Source of the DNA: Haliclona indistincta
Taxonomy: Eukaryota > Porifera > Demospongiae > Haplosclerida > Chalinidae
Assembly: GCA_964017065.1 (NCBI GenBank)
Contig: OZ024791.1
Location: 8,721,322 to 8,785,321 of the forward strand
Direction of reading: 5' to 3'
Length of the DNA stretch: 64,000 nucleotides
Shown here: piece by piece, positions 1 to 13,899 of the stretch
How the letters are laid out: each line of letters opens with the position of its first letter
Position numbering within the stretch: the stretch's first letter is position 1
Notes under the pieces: generated by a model
Told to the model about the DNA's origin: nothing
Seen by the model: the letters and a program-made list of their open reading frames with translations, nothing else
Database searches by the model: none
Program-made: the position numbers and the translations under genes

Positions 1-45
1 TTCGGTGTGTTGTGTTAACTGGTTGTCATCTTGAGCTACTTACAG

Positions 46-984
46 TGTCAACATCGACTGTGGTAAAGCAGAAGAGAGAGTGTTACTAACAGGCCTGCAC
101 TGTGTCGCTGATATCTACTGCAAAAACTGCAAGACAACACTTGGCTGGAAATATGTGAGCACTGTGTGTGTGTGTGTGCGTGATGTGTGTGTGTAGAAAG
201 TAGCCTGTGAATGAACGACATGAGAAGGAAACGAGTCTCATGTATGTTGATAGTAACAGTTGAGTGTTGTATGGTATGTCTTTTAGAGATAATGTATGTA
301 TGGTGGTCAACACAATAGACTCTATACATTGATTCACTGTCCTGCCTGTCTTCCTTGTGTTGTTGCCTTCTGTACTAGTCCAATAGTAAGCAGGTGACAA
401 ATGATACAAAAACCCGACCTCTCTTTAGCTAAACCCATTAACAGCTTGTTCTATATGACCTATACTAGCAGACCCTCATGAGCAGGCATTTCAAACACTA
501 ATTCCTCTGTAATTGTTGATATTGTATGTACAGAGCAGTATCCACCTGTGGATCCAGCTTAGATTAAAATTATTTTTTCACCTTCTATCAGTAGCCATTG
601 GTACCTGGTGGTGTATAGTGGCGTTGATTGAAGTATTAGCCTGTGCATTATTAGAGATCAAAGTGCACTGGTGCTTTGAGAACAGCAGAACATGGTCTGG
701 TTGCCAAGCTATGTTGTTATCCTTCAGATGTTGATTAAACCTGTTTGATGCTATAATATATGTCTGTCAGTGAGTATGTTTACCAGACTATAATATGCAT
801 CCATTAACTGGTGATTATATTAGCTGTCGACACTAATTGTTAGAACTATTGTGGGTCCGTGTAATGGTTTCTCTGCACTCTCTCTCTCCTGCAGGAACGT
901 GCCTTTGAGGCAAGTCAGAAGTACAAAGAGGGCAAGTACATAATCGAGTTGGCACACATGGTGAAGGAAAATGGATGGGACTAG
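46..984 (+). CDS. YPEL: Yippee-like protein (YPEL1-4 type), 3' part
   Basis: Two exons are visible: 46-154, after an acceptor TTACAG, and 895-984, ending in TAG. Joined, they encode the C-terminal half of a Yippee domain: [14 protein letters not shown], then [14 protein letters not shown], then the tail [16 protein letters not shown]. The CKNC pair is the second half of the zinc-binding cysteine set; the first pair must lie upstream of the window. Residue pattern and the LAHM..NGWD ending fit the YPEL1-4 subgroup better than YPEL5. Yippee proteins are small zinc-binding proteins of the nucleus and centrosome region with poorly defined roles; that is family knowledge. The intron 155-894 is long for this window and starts with a TG-rich stretch. 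The 5' exons are missing only because the window starts here. Confidence 0.95.
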
Positions 985-1391
985 TAACCGCCACATACAT
1001 GCAACACCACAACAACCATTAATTTTTGTCTCTTTTTTTAAATCTTTTTATATTTCATCCACTGTAATCAATGCACCCCGTCAGTCAGTCATGTCATCAA
1101 GAGTCATGTCATGTCCTTGAGCTCACTGTATTATACTGTATCTATGATCAGCATCTTAATCAGGTATTACTAGTACCATCATCACCGGTTCTGTCATTGT
1201 CCTATATCCCAATATTCACTTGTCTCTGTGTATTGTGTTGTGTCCAATATTGAAAATGAAAAACCTTTTTTGATTATGTTAACAGTAGAATACTGTGGAC
1301 AGATCGGGCATTGAGAGTTTATGAAGAGATTGAAAAGTGGACAACTGAAAATTGGTCAAGAGAGAGAGAGAGAGATAAGATACACAGGTTG
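985..1391. other. Convergent 3' intergenic region, YPEL / PPIL2
   Basis: This 407 bp gap lies between the stop codons of YPEL (+) and PPIL2 (-). It must hold both 3' UTRs. It is AT-rich and carries a short GA run at 1361-1374. I see no further coding exon. Confidence 0.6.
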
Positions 1392-4618
<3,227 letters not shown>

Positions 4619-4779
4619 GATGCAGTAGGCGGAGTTTAAAGCTTCACCACGCCTGGTTTAATCACGGGACAGCCAACAGCTCTCTAGCTCTCCTAGCCAT
4701 TACCGAGTGAGTGTCTTGTTCAGCTCCACTTGACTTCCCAAGTGTCTCTGACTGAGTAGCAGTTGCTACTATTGCAGCC
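4619..4779. promoter_or_regulatory. Bidirectional promoter region, PPIL2 / HPS4-like
   Basis: Only 161 bp separate the start codons of PPIL2 (-) and the HPS4-like gene (+). Both 5' UTRs and core promoters must lie here, unless either gene has an upstream noncoding exon. I see no clear TATA box. Confidence 0.55.
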
Positions 4780-5876
4780 ATGGAGTATGGTGGCTCCAAA
4801 GTGCCCGATCGTGTGTTCTTCATAGTGGACAGCACTAGACTAATGCAAGAAACAGATGAGCTGAAAGACGCCATTGTTGTCTATCGTCCTGAGAACGACC
4901 TCAAGAAGGTCAGCACTTCTCTAACGTGTAGCATGCAATGTAGATAGCTCAGCAGCACTACTGACAGTGTGTGGCATATGATGGGCGTGTCTTATACAGG
5001 CTAACCTAGAGCAGAGGTGCTCCCAGCTGATAGGTATCTCATTCCTCGCCACTAATCTCACTGGTCAGGTGCCCAAGTACATCCGTCTCAAGTTCACAGG
5101 GTTTGCTATCAAACAGCTCAGCAAAAACTACATAATGGTACGTATTATGATGGTGGGCGTGTCACTGTAGTGTGTTAATTACAGGGGCTCTCGGGTAAGG
5201 TGGATGAACCCAAGTCATCTGTGATCAAATATCTCGAACACATGCACGACTCATTCCTGTTCTATTATGGATCGCCTGATTATGTCATGGAGGTGTGTCC
5301 TTACCAGTGTCATGTGACCTATAGCTAGCTATATTATACACACAGACATCAGTCAATGAGTGGGATATCTTTAGATCTCAAATGAGCCATATCTTTGACT
5401 GTATTCTGGACTTTACATTTCTCGATGGTCACTCGCTGCCTGCCATGTTCTCGCCTCTCACTTACTCTGTCCTTGATCAACGCAAGGTATAGCGCGACCA
5501 CTCACTCACTTCATAACTTTCTTCTCTTCCTTCTCTCTCAGGGAGGTACCCAGCTGTTCTTACAGTCCCAGCGTCTACTCAGATTATGTCAGGTCCATAG
5601 TTGCATAGTGGGTGGGTGCTTGTTCTATAATGGAGAGTAAGTGATTAAACAGCTTTTCACATGTGTGTGTGTCATCTTCCTCTCTTTTAGAATACTTAGT
5701 AACCAGCTCCCATCCTCACTGGTCAAGAAGCTACTGCTAGTAGCTTGTGGCGGAGTAGAGGTAAGTGTGTCAATAATAATTATTATTACAAACACTATTG
5801 ATCTCTTTTAGTTAAACAGCAAATCAGTACTAGAAGGTGAGTCTCTCCCTCCCCCTCCCCCTCTCTCCCTCCCTCC

Positions 5877-5907
<31 letters not shown>

Positions 5908-6018
5908 CCTCTCCCTCTCCCTCTCCCTCTCCCTCTCCCTCTCCCTCTCCCTCTCCCTCTCCCTCTCCCTCTCCCTCTCTCTCTCCCTCCCTCCCTCCCT
6001 CTCTCTCTCCTTCGCACC

Positions 6019-6058
<40 letters not shown>

Positions 6059-8333
6059 GTAAAAGCACTCCTTTATCTCTCTATAGATCAGATAGCTCCT
6101 GAATCAGTGTGGGTTATCGATATATACCTCACTAGAGAAGAGCTCAATTTGCTGGATCATCTTAGACGAGATCACACTAATATTTCCATGATGTACTCCT
6201 CTCTCACACCCCATCCCGTCTCCTCGACGATGCTGCTGCAGGACAGAGCTCACAGACGTTCTTCAACACTCGATAAGCTCAGCAAGAAGAAGCTCCTGGA
6301 CCGGAGTATATCACGATCGAATCAATCACGTGTGAACAATTTCGAAGATGTCAGTAGCAGCTTATCTGGGTCACTCAATCGAAGCAGACGATACGGTATT
6401 GATCCACTGAAGAAGAGTCTATCGCGAGGACACTCTCTTGCATCTGATGAAAGTACCTCTCCTCCTCCATTGCCTCCCATGCCTGCCTCATGGCAGCCCA
6501 GGCCTCCACCTCTTCCTGCTCGTGCTACACAGCCACCTCCAGTACCCCAGCACAGCAGCCAAGCTCCACCTATTCCACTGCGTAAAGGATCCCACAACCG
6601 GCAACAAGACGAGGAGCCTGGTCCACCTCTCCCACCTCGGATTGAGAGCGCCACACTCCCTCCTCCCGTCCCTCCTCATGGCACTCGCTCTGTTCGCAAG
6701 AGCATATATGATGATCTTGATGACTCAGCGAGTCCTGATATCCCAGTGGTTGATAATATCAGGACATCCTCTCCTCAACCTGATAGTGATGGCAGTGAAG
6801 GGTTTGCTACTCCGCCTGCATTCCACTCACCGACACGTGAAGAATTCATGTCACTGACGGGTGTCACCACAGATGCTGTACATAATCACACTGTGGATGA
6901 AGGCACAGGTACCACTAAAGACAACTCGATAGTGAAAAATCAAGACAGTGAGGAAGGTGTCAATGGCGATCTTAATGTGCACCAAAATAAGATTCAGATA
7001 GGTTCTGTGGCTAGCACGGTTGATGAGATTAGACGAGGTAGTGATGATAGCCAGATTTCTCACAAGAGTGGTGAAGAAGTTGCAAGGAATAGAACCAGTA
7101 CTGTATCGGAGAGCGGCAGTCTGGTGATCACACAGGCCCTGTCGGAGTCTCCTTACTCCTTCAAAGAGAGAGATGATGAAGATATCTCACAGGAAGAGTC
7201 AGAGGAGGAGGAAGACAAGATACCGACTGAAGATGAAGGCGGAGAAAATTCTTTATTTCCTCCAGTAGATATGGCTGAAGTACGTACACACACACCACCA
7301 GTTCCCGAGGGCACTGAGTCTGCTAGCGATGGCGAGGGAGCGTCTCTGAGGAAGACTCTGGGTCGACCTAGAGCAGAGACCTGGATACAGAGAGAGAATG
7401 CTCAGGTATGCCTGAGTAACAGCACACCTCAACACCCTTCCTCTCCCACTTTCATCTTCCTCTAGACCATGTCCAGACCGACCATGGTGAAGCGTTGCTT
7501 ATACGTGCAGAGGTGTGTCAATACAGTCGTGGTACTTCTTGCTGACACTGACCTGCCGAATGATCACTCACTCATCCAAGCTATGGTTAGTCTTCCACTA
7601 CAAGTGCACATGAGTACTCTCGTTCTTTTTCTCCCATGCAGTGGAAGCTGTTGATTGGTCAGTTGCTTCAGCTGAACAACAGTGTGGAGGGTTGTCTGAT
7701 AGAGAAGGAGTGTCTCTACTCTAGTGATGCTTCAGACATCATTGGTACTAGCAGCAAGCATCCACCTGTACAGGTATTTCAAGCTGTACACAGTAACATG
7801 ACTGGAACATGTTCTGGTAAGAGCTCTTACTGTAGCCCAGGAGAATATCACCCTCCCTCCCTCTCTCCATCTTAGTTTCATCGCTAACAGCTCCATACCA
7901 GTTCAGACATGCTGTGCGCAGAGCTCACCAAGAGTTCTCACTAGATCCAAACCTTAGACAGATGTCCTTAATGTAAGGAAAAGACCCCAAACCTCACTCC
8001 CTTGTACCAGTAGCTACAGTAGACCCTCACTAATCTGAACAGCCTTGTACCAGTAGCTACAGTAGACCCTCACTAATCCGAACAGCCTTGTACCAGTAGC
8101 TACAGTAGACCCTCACTAATCTGAACAGTCTAGCTATAAGCTGTTTTCCTTCATCTTGCAGTAAGGAACACTGTAAAATGATCACTCAGAACATGATGGG
8201 CAGAGAGTCATATTTCCAACCATCGCGAATCACGAATATAGACACGATGACCGTCCATGGACAGCTGGAGAAGTACGCCAAAAATATGAAGAGATATCCC
8301 ATCTCCATGGGAGTGAGGACCAACTTCTTGTGA
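4780..8333 (+). CDS. HPS4: HPS4-like protein, BLOC-3 subunit
   Basis: Multi-exon gene, roughly 750-800 residues by rough count. The N-terminus (MEYGGSKVPDRVFFIVDSTR, then VPKYIRLKFTGFAIKQ, SFLFYYGSPDYVME, FLQSQRLLRLCQVHSCIVGG) matches the first longin-like region of HPS4. One large exon (6087-7405) encodes a low-complexity middle with proline clusters (PPPLPPMPASW, PPLPPR) and acidic stretches. The C-terminal part matches the end of HPS4: KRCLYVQRCVNTVVVLLAD, then YQFRHAVRRAHQEFSLDPNL, GRESYFQP and a final GVRTNFL. HPS1-HPS4 (BLOC-3) activates Rab32/38 for lysosome-related organelle formation; that is family knowledge. Intron 5837-6086 is almost all pyrimidine. An apparent 542-residue reading frame from 5837 starts inside this intron, and its first part is not protein. 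The start at 4780 is the first Met of the conserved N-terminus. Confidence 0.9.
5842..6057. repeat. CT/CCCTCT microsatellite filling an HPS4-like intron
   Basis: Mixed (CT)n, (CCCTCT)n and (CCCT)n runs fill most of the 250 bp intron 5837-6086. They stop about 30 bp before its acceptor TCTCTATAG. Confidence 0.95.
8001..8130. repeat. 43-bp tandem repeat, 3 copies, transposon-end-like
   Basis: Copies start at about 8001, 8044 and 8087 in the last HPS4-like intron. Each contains CAGTAGACCCTCACTAATC followed by GAACAG, which resembles terminal repeats of pogo/Tigger-type DNA transposons. No transposase is present. Confidence 0.75.
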
Positions 8334-8428
8334 ACATACTAGGTAGAGTGTATTATAACAAATTTATTATGAGAACTTAACCCACATTAACTGTGAGCAG
8401 TCAAAGTAATAGTAGTGGGTGTGGTCAG

Positions 8429-10241
8429 TCATGAGCGTCGGTGTGAGGTACGAGGGGATCTACTCCTCTTACGACGGGACGATGAAGGTGATCTAGACCG
8501 ATGGCGATGATGACGGGATTCTTCATCTCTTCTCTTCTCCCTGGATCTGTCTCTACGTCTTTCTTCAGTCTTGTCATCTCTTCGTGACCTGTCTCGGTGT
8601 CTATCTTCAGTGTGTCTATCTGATCTTCGATGAGCCCTTCCATTATCTTGTAATCTCTCCTCTTTCTGTCTTCCTCTCTTGCTATCTCTCTCGTCCTGGT
8701 CTCTCCTTGCTCGTTCCTTTCTCCTCCTCCGTCTCCTGTAAGACACGACTAGACCATCACAAGCACACGTACACACACACACATACCTTTCTTCCTCATC
8801 TGATGAACTGCTACTAGTCTCACTACTGCTGTTGCTCTCTTCACTGGAATCTGAATCTGTGAGAACATAACAATTATGCAGCAGCGAGTACAAGGCAGTC
8901 TGCTGACCAGATGAACTGCTATCACCATCATCACTGCTACTAGTGTCTGACTCCACAGTCTGGTGTTGTGACATGATTAGTTTAGGAGCATTCTTCAGAT
9001 GCTCACGAAGGTCATCACTGTATAACATGTGATGGTTGGTTACTGGTATAATGAGTTCAATAACTTACGTTAGTCCACCAAGACCGATTGAAGTGAAGAA
9101 ATTGATAGCAAACCGAGTGTTACGAGGGTTATCACGAGGCATTAGACCCTCAAAGGCAGTCGACAGAAAGCTACAGAGAGAGGGGAGTGGTTATGTGGTT
9201 TATATGGTAACACACAACATCTTACGGGTCCTTGAGGCGCTCGTTAAGTTTCAGCAGTCCCATATACTCAGCCAGCTCTTGAAACAGGATCTTTATAAAG
9301 ATACGACTGCAGCAGCAGCACATGAGTCACACACTAACACGTAACACCACCTATGTACCTTGATGAAGTGGTATCATCTTCATTAAGCCTGATGCAAGCC
9401 ATGCAGGTCCAAGGCAGGGCATCGGTATAGAACAACTGCGAAAAAAACTTTGCAACATTCCTGAGCTTGTTGGTCTCCAGTCTGTGCACAGTACTGTACT
9501 ATAAGACAGATGATGAGCTGGTTATCAGAGGAGACTAGTACTGTTACTAACCTGCTGTTGAAATGCTGCATCGAATTTCTCAACCCAGAGCTGATTGAGG
9601 TGGCAGAATCGCTCTCCCAGTAGACCATAGAACCTCTGATATGATCTCTCCTGAGAGCAGCACTCAATGATCATGTATGCGACCTCAACCTGTAGTGAAG
9701 AATGAAACAGTGTCACACATAAATAGTGTGTGACACAAATAGTGTCACACACAAAATTATAGTGTCACACACCTCTTGTCCTGGTTTGATGTTCATCTTC
9801 AGGATTTTATGAGCACACTCTTCGAAATCCAAACTAAAGTACCTCATACGATCAAGGATCATGCGAGCTGACAGGCATACCTTGACATGATAGTGAGGTA
9901 CACTGTCCTGCGTAATGCAAGCATATTGGTCTCCGTCATGTCTTCTATAGTCACACCTTCTCCTTCATCTTCCTCCTCTTCATCTAATGTATTTTTAGTA
10001 ACAAGTTCTAACATTAGTAACACGTCATCATACCATCATCATCATCCTCGTCCTCTTCGTCACCACTCTCACCTGACTCTTCATCACTATCTCCTCCCAG
10101 CATATCTGAATGGGTGTGGTTTGTGACTGAGTAGGCGTGGTAACACATACATACCTGCTTTTATTTGACGATATTTCTCCTCATTATCAAGGAAATTGGG
10201 ATCAGCTTGGAACACATCTGAGTAAGAGAGAGGGAGAGAGA

Positions 10242-10280
<39 letters not shown>

Positions 10281-11233
10281 TAGTAACATATGACCAAATA
10301 AATGAACATACTCAAACGCTCCTCTCCCTCTATTTCATCCTCTAGTGACAACAGATGAGTGATTTGATCTTCCTCCTCAACCAGGTCCAGTCCTTCCACG
10401 ATGGAGGGGTGCTCCTTGAAGCCGTCCTTCCTGATGGCAAACATCACCTCGATCATGTACTGGACTCTCACATCAACATTGCCATCATGAAGGATACCCT
10501 TCATGCTCTCGAACACTCCTACAGCGATCAATATATGCACATGAGTACTGATGACTAGGATCAATATATACACATGAGTACTGATGACTAGGATCAATAT
10601 ATGCACATGAGTACTGATGACTAGGATCAATATATGCACATGAGTACTGATGACTAGGATCAATATATACACATGAGTACTGATGACTAGTATCAATATA
10701 TACACACGAGTACTGATGACTAGTATCACGTACCATGCACTCCACGAGGAGACAGCTCTGTTAGTTTGTGTCCGCTTTCCTTCAGGAATCCAACAGCTAC
10801 CTCCACTGAATCACTGGATGGGTCCTCTAGTAACACTGTGAGTAGTTCGAGTGCCAGCAACTCATGAGTGACCTGCTGGTTGACCAGATGAGCTATGAAT
10901 CGAACTGAAGAAAGACAGGTGTTCTTGTCATTGCGACGAAACGCTCTCCTGAACTGCTGAATCAACCGTTTGGCGATGAGCTCCCCAATTTGTGGGAACT
11001 TGGTGTTAATAATTGCCACTAAAGCTGCGTAGACATGTGTGAATGTTGGAGATGACACTTGAGCAGTGATGATAGAACGAGCCAATAGACCTCTGAAGGA
11101 AAGAAAGCGCAGTAGCAGCAACTATCAGCTAGTAGTATGCCACTATACCTTCCTCTGACAACATTCTCTTGAAGTATCTCCTGTACTATATGGCCAATGT
11201 TAGCTATATTAACCTGAGAGAGAGAGGAGGAGG

Positions 11234-11280
<47 letters not shown>

Positions 11281-11296
11281 AGGGAGGGAGGGAGAG

Positions 11297-11337
<41 letters not shown>

Positions 11338-11394
11338 GGAGGGAGGGAGGGGGGAGGGAGGGAAGGCGGGAGGGAGAAGAGAGAGAGAGAGAGA

Positions 11395-11458
<64 letters not shown>

Positions 11459-12070
11459 GAGAGAGAGAGAGAGAGGAAGAGAGAGAGAGAGAGGAAGAGA
11501 GAGAGAGTGTGTGTGTAACACACACACATACTCAGAACACATCAGATACCTTGTTGATGAGACCATTAATACTCTTCTTGAGTGCTTCCCATGACATGCG
11601 TTGATACGCCACACTGAGGACAACACATTAGATGGAGCTAGCTAGTATACTAGTGGGTGTGGTTACCTTGACTTGTCCGATATCTGTTCCTGCATCATTC
11701 GAAGACGAGCGGGAGGAATGTATGCTCCACCTGGAGGAGGGACAGTGTGTCAATGGTAGAGCACACATGTCACTCACCTGTTCGTGTAAGAATAGGGTCT
11801 AGCTCCTTCTTGGGCTTTTCGACCCATTGTGGTCCATCAGCAGCTGGGGAACGGTCACGGCGAGGTCGTTTTGAAGGAGGCGAGTTTCTCTGGACCACTA
11901 CAGCACTACGCAATCCCACCCTTTCCTCCTCACCATCGCTGCTACTGTAGTCATCGGCGGAGTAGACCAGCTCCTCGTTGTCGCCACGTGATAGTTCCAC
12001 AGCAGTAGCCTGACGTATAAAGAAAGCACAATCACAACAAAGCTATCATAACGAGTGTACAGCTTACCAT
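8429..12070 (-). CDS. CWC22: CWC22, spliceosome-associated MIF4G/MA3 protein
   Basis: Strong match along the whole length. An acidic N-terminus ([15 protein letters not shown]) is followed by [11 protein letters not shown] and the MIF4G domain ([99 protein letters not shown]). An MA3 region follows ([20 protein letters not shown]), then [15 protein letters not shown] and a Ser/Asp then Arg/Ser-rich tail ending [14 protein letters not shown]22 places eIF4A3 and the exon-junction complex on spliced RNA in the nucleus. The likely start is ATG at 12070-12068, directly followed by a donor GTAAGC; the next exon starts at 12009 and would give [12 protein letters not shown]. Introns carry a large CT microsatellite (11215-11510) and a 33-bp minisatellite (10528-10730). 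A TTTATT at 8363-8368 is a poly(A) signal in sense. Confidence 0.97.
10225..10275. repeat. (AG)n microsatellite in a CWC22 intron
   Basis: About 50 bp of AG/GGGAG. It is CT-rich in CWC22 sense and ends beside the acceptor of the exon that begins GATGTGTTCCAAGC. Confidence 0.9.
10528..10730. repeat. 33-bp minisatellite filling a CWC22 intron
   Basis: About six head-to-tail copies of a unit containing GATCAATATATGCACATGAG and TACTGATGACTAG (variants ATAC/ATGC and AGG/AGT). It fills the intron between the exons encoding LTELSPRGV and [13 protein letters not shown]. Because 33 is a multiple of three it produces a spurious open frame (repeated LVISTHVYI). Confidence 0.93.
11215..11510. repeat. 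Large AG/GGGA microsatellite in a CWC22 intron
   Basis: About 295 bp of (AG)n with GGGA interruptions. On the minus sense strand it is pyrimidine and abuts the acceptor TCTCTCAG of the exon encoding [11 protein letters not shown]. Confidence 0.95.
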
Positions 12071-12271
12071 GATTGCTGCTGTGATAGAAGCAATGAACGT
12101 GTTCTTTGACTATATCGACGTTGTTAATATCGGTTAATATTAATAATTCAGATAATAATGGCGTACTTTATTCTAATTATTGCCCACAATAATTTTGAAA
12201 TTTGACTGCCCGCCTCGGCCCCTTGTGGGGTTTTATCATACATAGATAATGGTTTTATCATTATCTCGATC
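12071..12271. promoter_or_regulatory. Bidirectional promoter region, CWC22 / O-fucosyltransferase
   Basis: 201 bp lie between divergent start codons. It has an AT-rich half and a short GC-rich block (GCCTCGGCCCC). Beside the right start codon sits an inverted repeat GATAATG-GTTTTAT-CATTATC (about 12245-12265). Confidence 0.55.
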
Positions 12272-13552
12272 ATGGCGGCATTCCTGCGCAGAGCGGTGTT
12301 CTGTGCATCGGCAGGTCTACTATTGCTGGTGGTATTCCTGGTCGGTGTCTACGTGGAGCTAGTATCAAGACAGAGTCCACTAGTGCTTGCTGACTGGAAG
12401 ACGAAACTAGTTACGTCACGGTTGTTTGCAGAGTCCAGCCCCACCCCCTCTACTGCAACTACTCGATATCTTTCCTACCAGCCACCGGGTAATGGATGGA
12501 ACAATCAACGAATAGCATTAGAAAACGCGCTTGTTCTGGCGCGCCTACTGAACCGCACCCTCCTCGTGCATCCTCTATCACCTCACAGACTGGGAGAGGA
12601 ATTGAAGATAAGTCTACCACACGGCCATCACTATGGTTACCTAGCATACAACATGATGAACGCATCTAGTCTCCTCCCACTCTCTCAGTTCATTGATCTG
12701 GAGCTCATGTCCCAGGTAGTACCAGTCCAGGAGGTCCAGACACCACACCCTCAGTTCCGGAGGGACTATGGTAACCTGCAGTGGAGGAGGGTGTGTCATA
12801 GTGTAGGGTGGGGCTACTGGGTGGACCAGAGACCCTCATCTGAAGAGGAGGAGTCATGGATGACACAGCAGCACTTCACTCCTAATAAGGCATGGAGGGA
12901 GAAGTGTCACCATCATGACCCAACTGAGGTTGCAAGATTTGTATCAGATTTGCACAATGATTCTTCAGAGATGCTTTATTTTGAGGAAGGCACTCTATTC
13001 GGAATACAGATTAGATTCACTAGCTTGCAAGCAGCGCTGTCGGCTCAGCACTGGGTGATGGACCATGTGCAGTACAGCAAGGCAGTGAGGAGTATAGCAG
13101 CTACTGTGAGACAGAGACTAGGAGCTGAGTACAACGCCATGCATATCCGCAGAGTGGGTCACATCGACAAAAAGATATCTCAAGAGCAATGGTTGAATGA
13201 TATGTTAGTGTATGAGTTCACTCGTGATGTGCCTGTCTATATAGCTACAGATGAGCCTGATCAAGACTGGTTCCAGCCCCTCAGTAGAGCTGGCTTCACA
13301 CTGTACTTTGCTAGTAACTTCACTGATCTTCTCTCATTCCCTCATCTCCACCCAGTTCTCAGACAAGATATGCTAGGAGTACATGAACAAGTCATCTGTC
13401 AGCTAGCACACAGGTTTGTCCCTTCAATGTCTTCCACATTTGGAGCGTACATACGACGCCAGAGAGGAGAGGTCGATATGGCAGATGGCCTCTATACTGA
13501 TACATTCCACACAACATGGATCAAACACACAGCAACTAATACATCATCATGA
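12272..13552 (+). CDS. O-fucosyltransferase-family type II membrane protein
   Basis: Single uninterrupted frame of 426 residues, with no intron. Residues about 10-32 (FCASAGLLLLVVFLVGVYVE) form a signal-anchor typical of Golgi or ER type II enzymes. Residues about 70-105 (PGNGWNNQRIALENALVLAR, then LLNRTLLVHPL) match the first motif of the GDP-fucose O-fucosyltransferase family, where the protein binds the nucleotide sugar. NAMHIRRVGH (about 290) corresponds to the conserved HxR region and PVYIATDEPD (about 325) to the third family motif. Several NxS/T sites are present. The acceptor substrate cannot be told from sequence; it is not an obvious POFUT1 or POFUT2. A lack of introns in an intron-rich neighbourhood hints at retroposition or transfer, but base use looks ordinary. 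An AATAAA at 13597-13602 lies 45 bp past the stop. Confidence 0.85.
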   Translation: MAAFLRRAVFCASAGLLLLVVFLVGVYVELVSRQSPLVLADWKTKLVTSRLFAESSPTPSTATTRYLSYQPPGNGWNNQRIALENALVLARLLNRTLLVHPLSPHRLGEELKISLPHGHHYGYLAYNMMNASSLLPLSQFIDLELMSQVVPVQEVQTPHPQFRRDYGNLQWRRVCHSVGWGYWVDQRPSSEEEESWMTQQHFTPNKAWREKCHHHDPTEVARFVSDLHNDSSEMLYFEEGTLFGIQIRFTSLQAALSAQHWVMDHVQYSKAVRSIAATVRQRLGAEYNAMHIRRVGHIDKKISQEQWLNDMLVYEFTRDVPVYIATDEPDQDWFQPLSRAGFTLYFASNFTDLLSFPHLHPVLRQDMLGVHEQVICQLAHRFVPSMSSTFGAYIRRQRGEVDMADGLYTDTFHTTWIKHTATNTSS

Positions 13553-13899
13553 TTATTGTTTTACTGACAAGATAAAATCTGATTCAAAAGCTTTCTAATA
13601 AATAATTATGATCTGATCAAGAGCTGTTTCTCTTCAACTAAAGATTGAAAATTGAAGTCAGCCACTTCAATAAACAGTCAAAAATTCTAAAAGGTAACTG
13701 TGCACAATAATGTAGTAAATCTATTCAAGAGAGAGGTGACTACACCAGTAAAAAATTAATGTAGAAAATCACCCCGAAAATTACAATAAAATTTTTAAAA
13801 ATTAAAATTATTATTACTAGATGTATTAATTATTACTAATTCTACATGTCCATCTTCATTAAAAATTTTATCTCACAATTTCGAACATACACCTGTCTG
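13553..13899. other. Convergent 3' region, O-fucosyltransferase / GTPase
   Basis: A 347 bp AT-rich stretch between opposing stop codons. It contains the poly(A) signal for the + gene (13597-13602) and long A/T runs. I see no coding exon or repeat of note. Confidence 0.6.

Noticed and set aside
155..894. Frames on both strands in the YPEL intron
   Set aside because: Short, without similarity, and located between two exons of one Yippee domain.
5808..6068. Arg/Glu-rich frames opposite the HPS4 intron
   Set aside because: They are translations of the AG strand of a microsatellite; similar Ser/Leu or Arg/Glu frames at 3407-3635, 11019-11626 and 18543-18933 have the same cause.
5837..6086. First 80 or so residues of the 542-codon frame in HPS4
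   Set aside because: They come from the CT-rich intron. The real exon begins at 6087 after TCTATAG.
10202..10729. 175-codon frame with repeated LVISTHVYI
   Set aside because: It is the 33-bp minisatellite read through in frame, joined to a real CWC22 exon. It is an intron.
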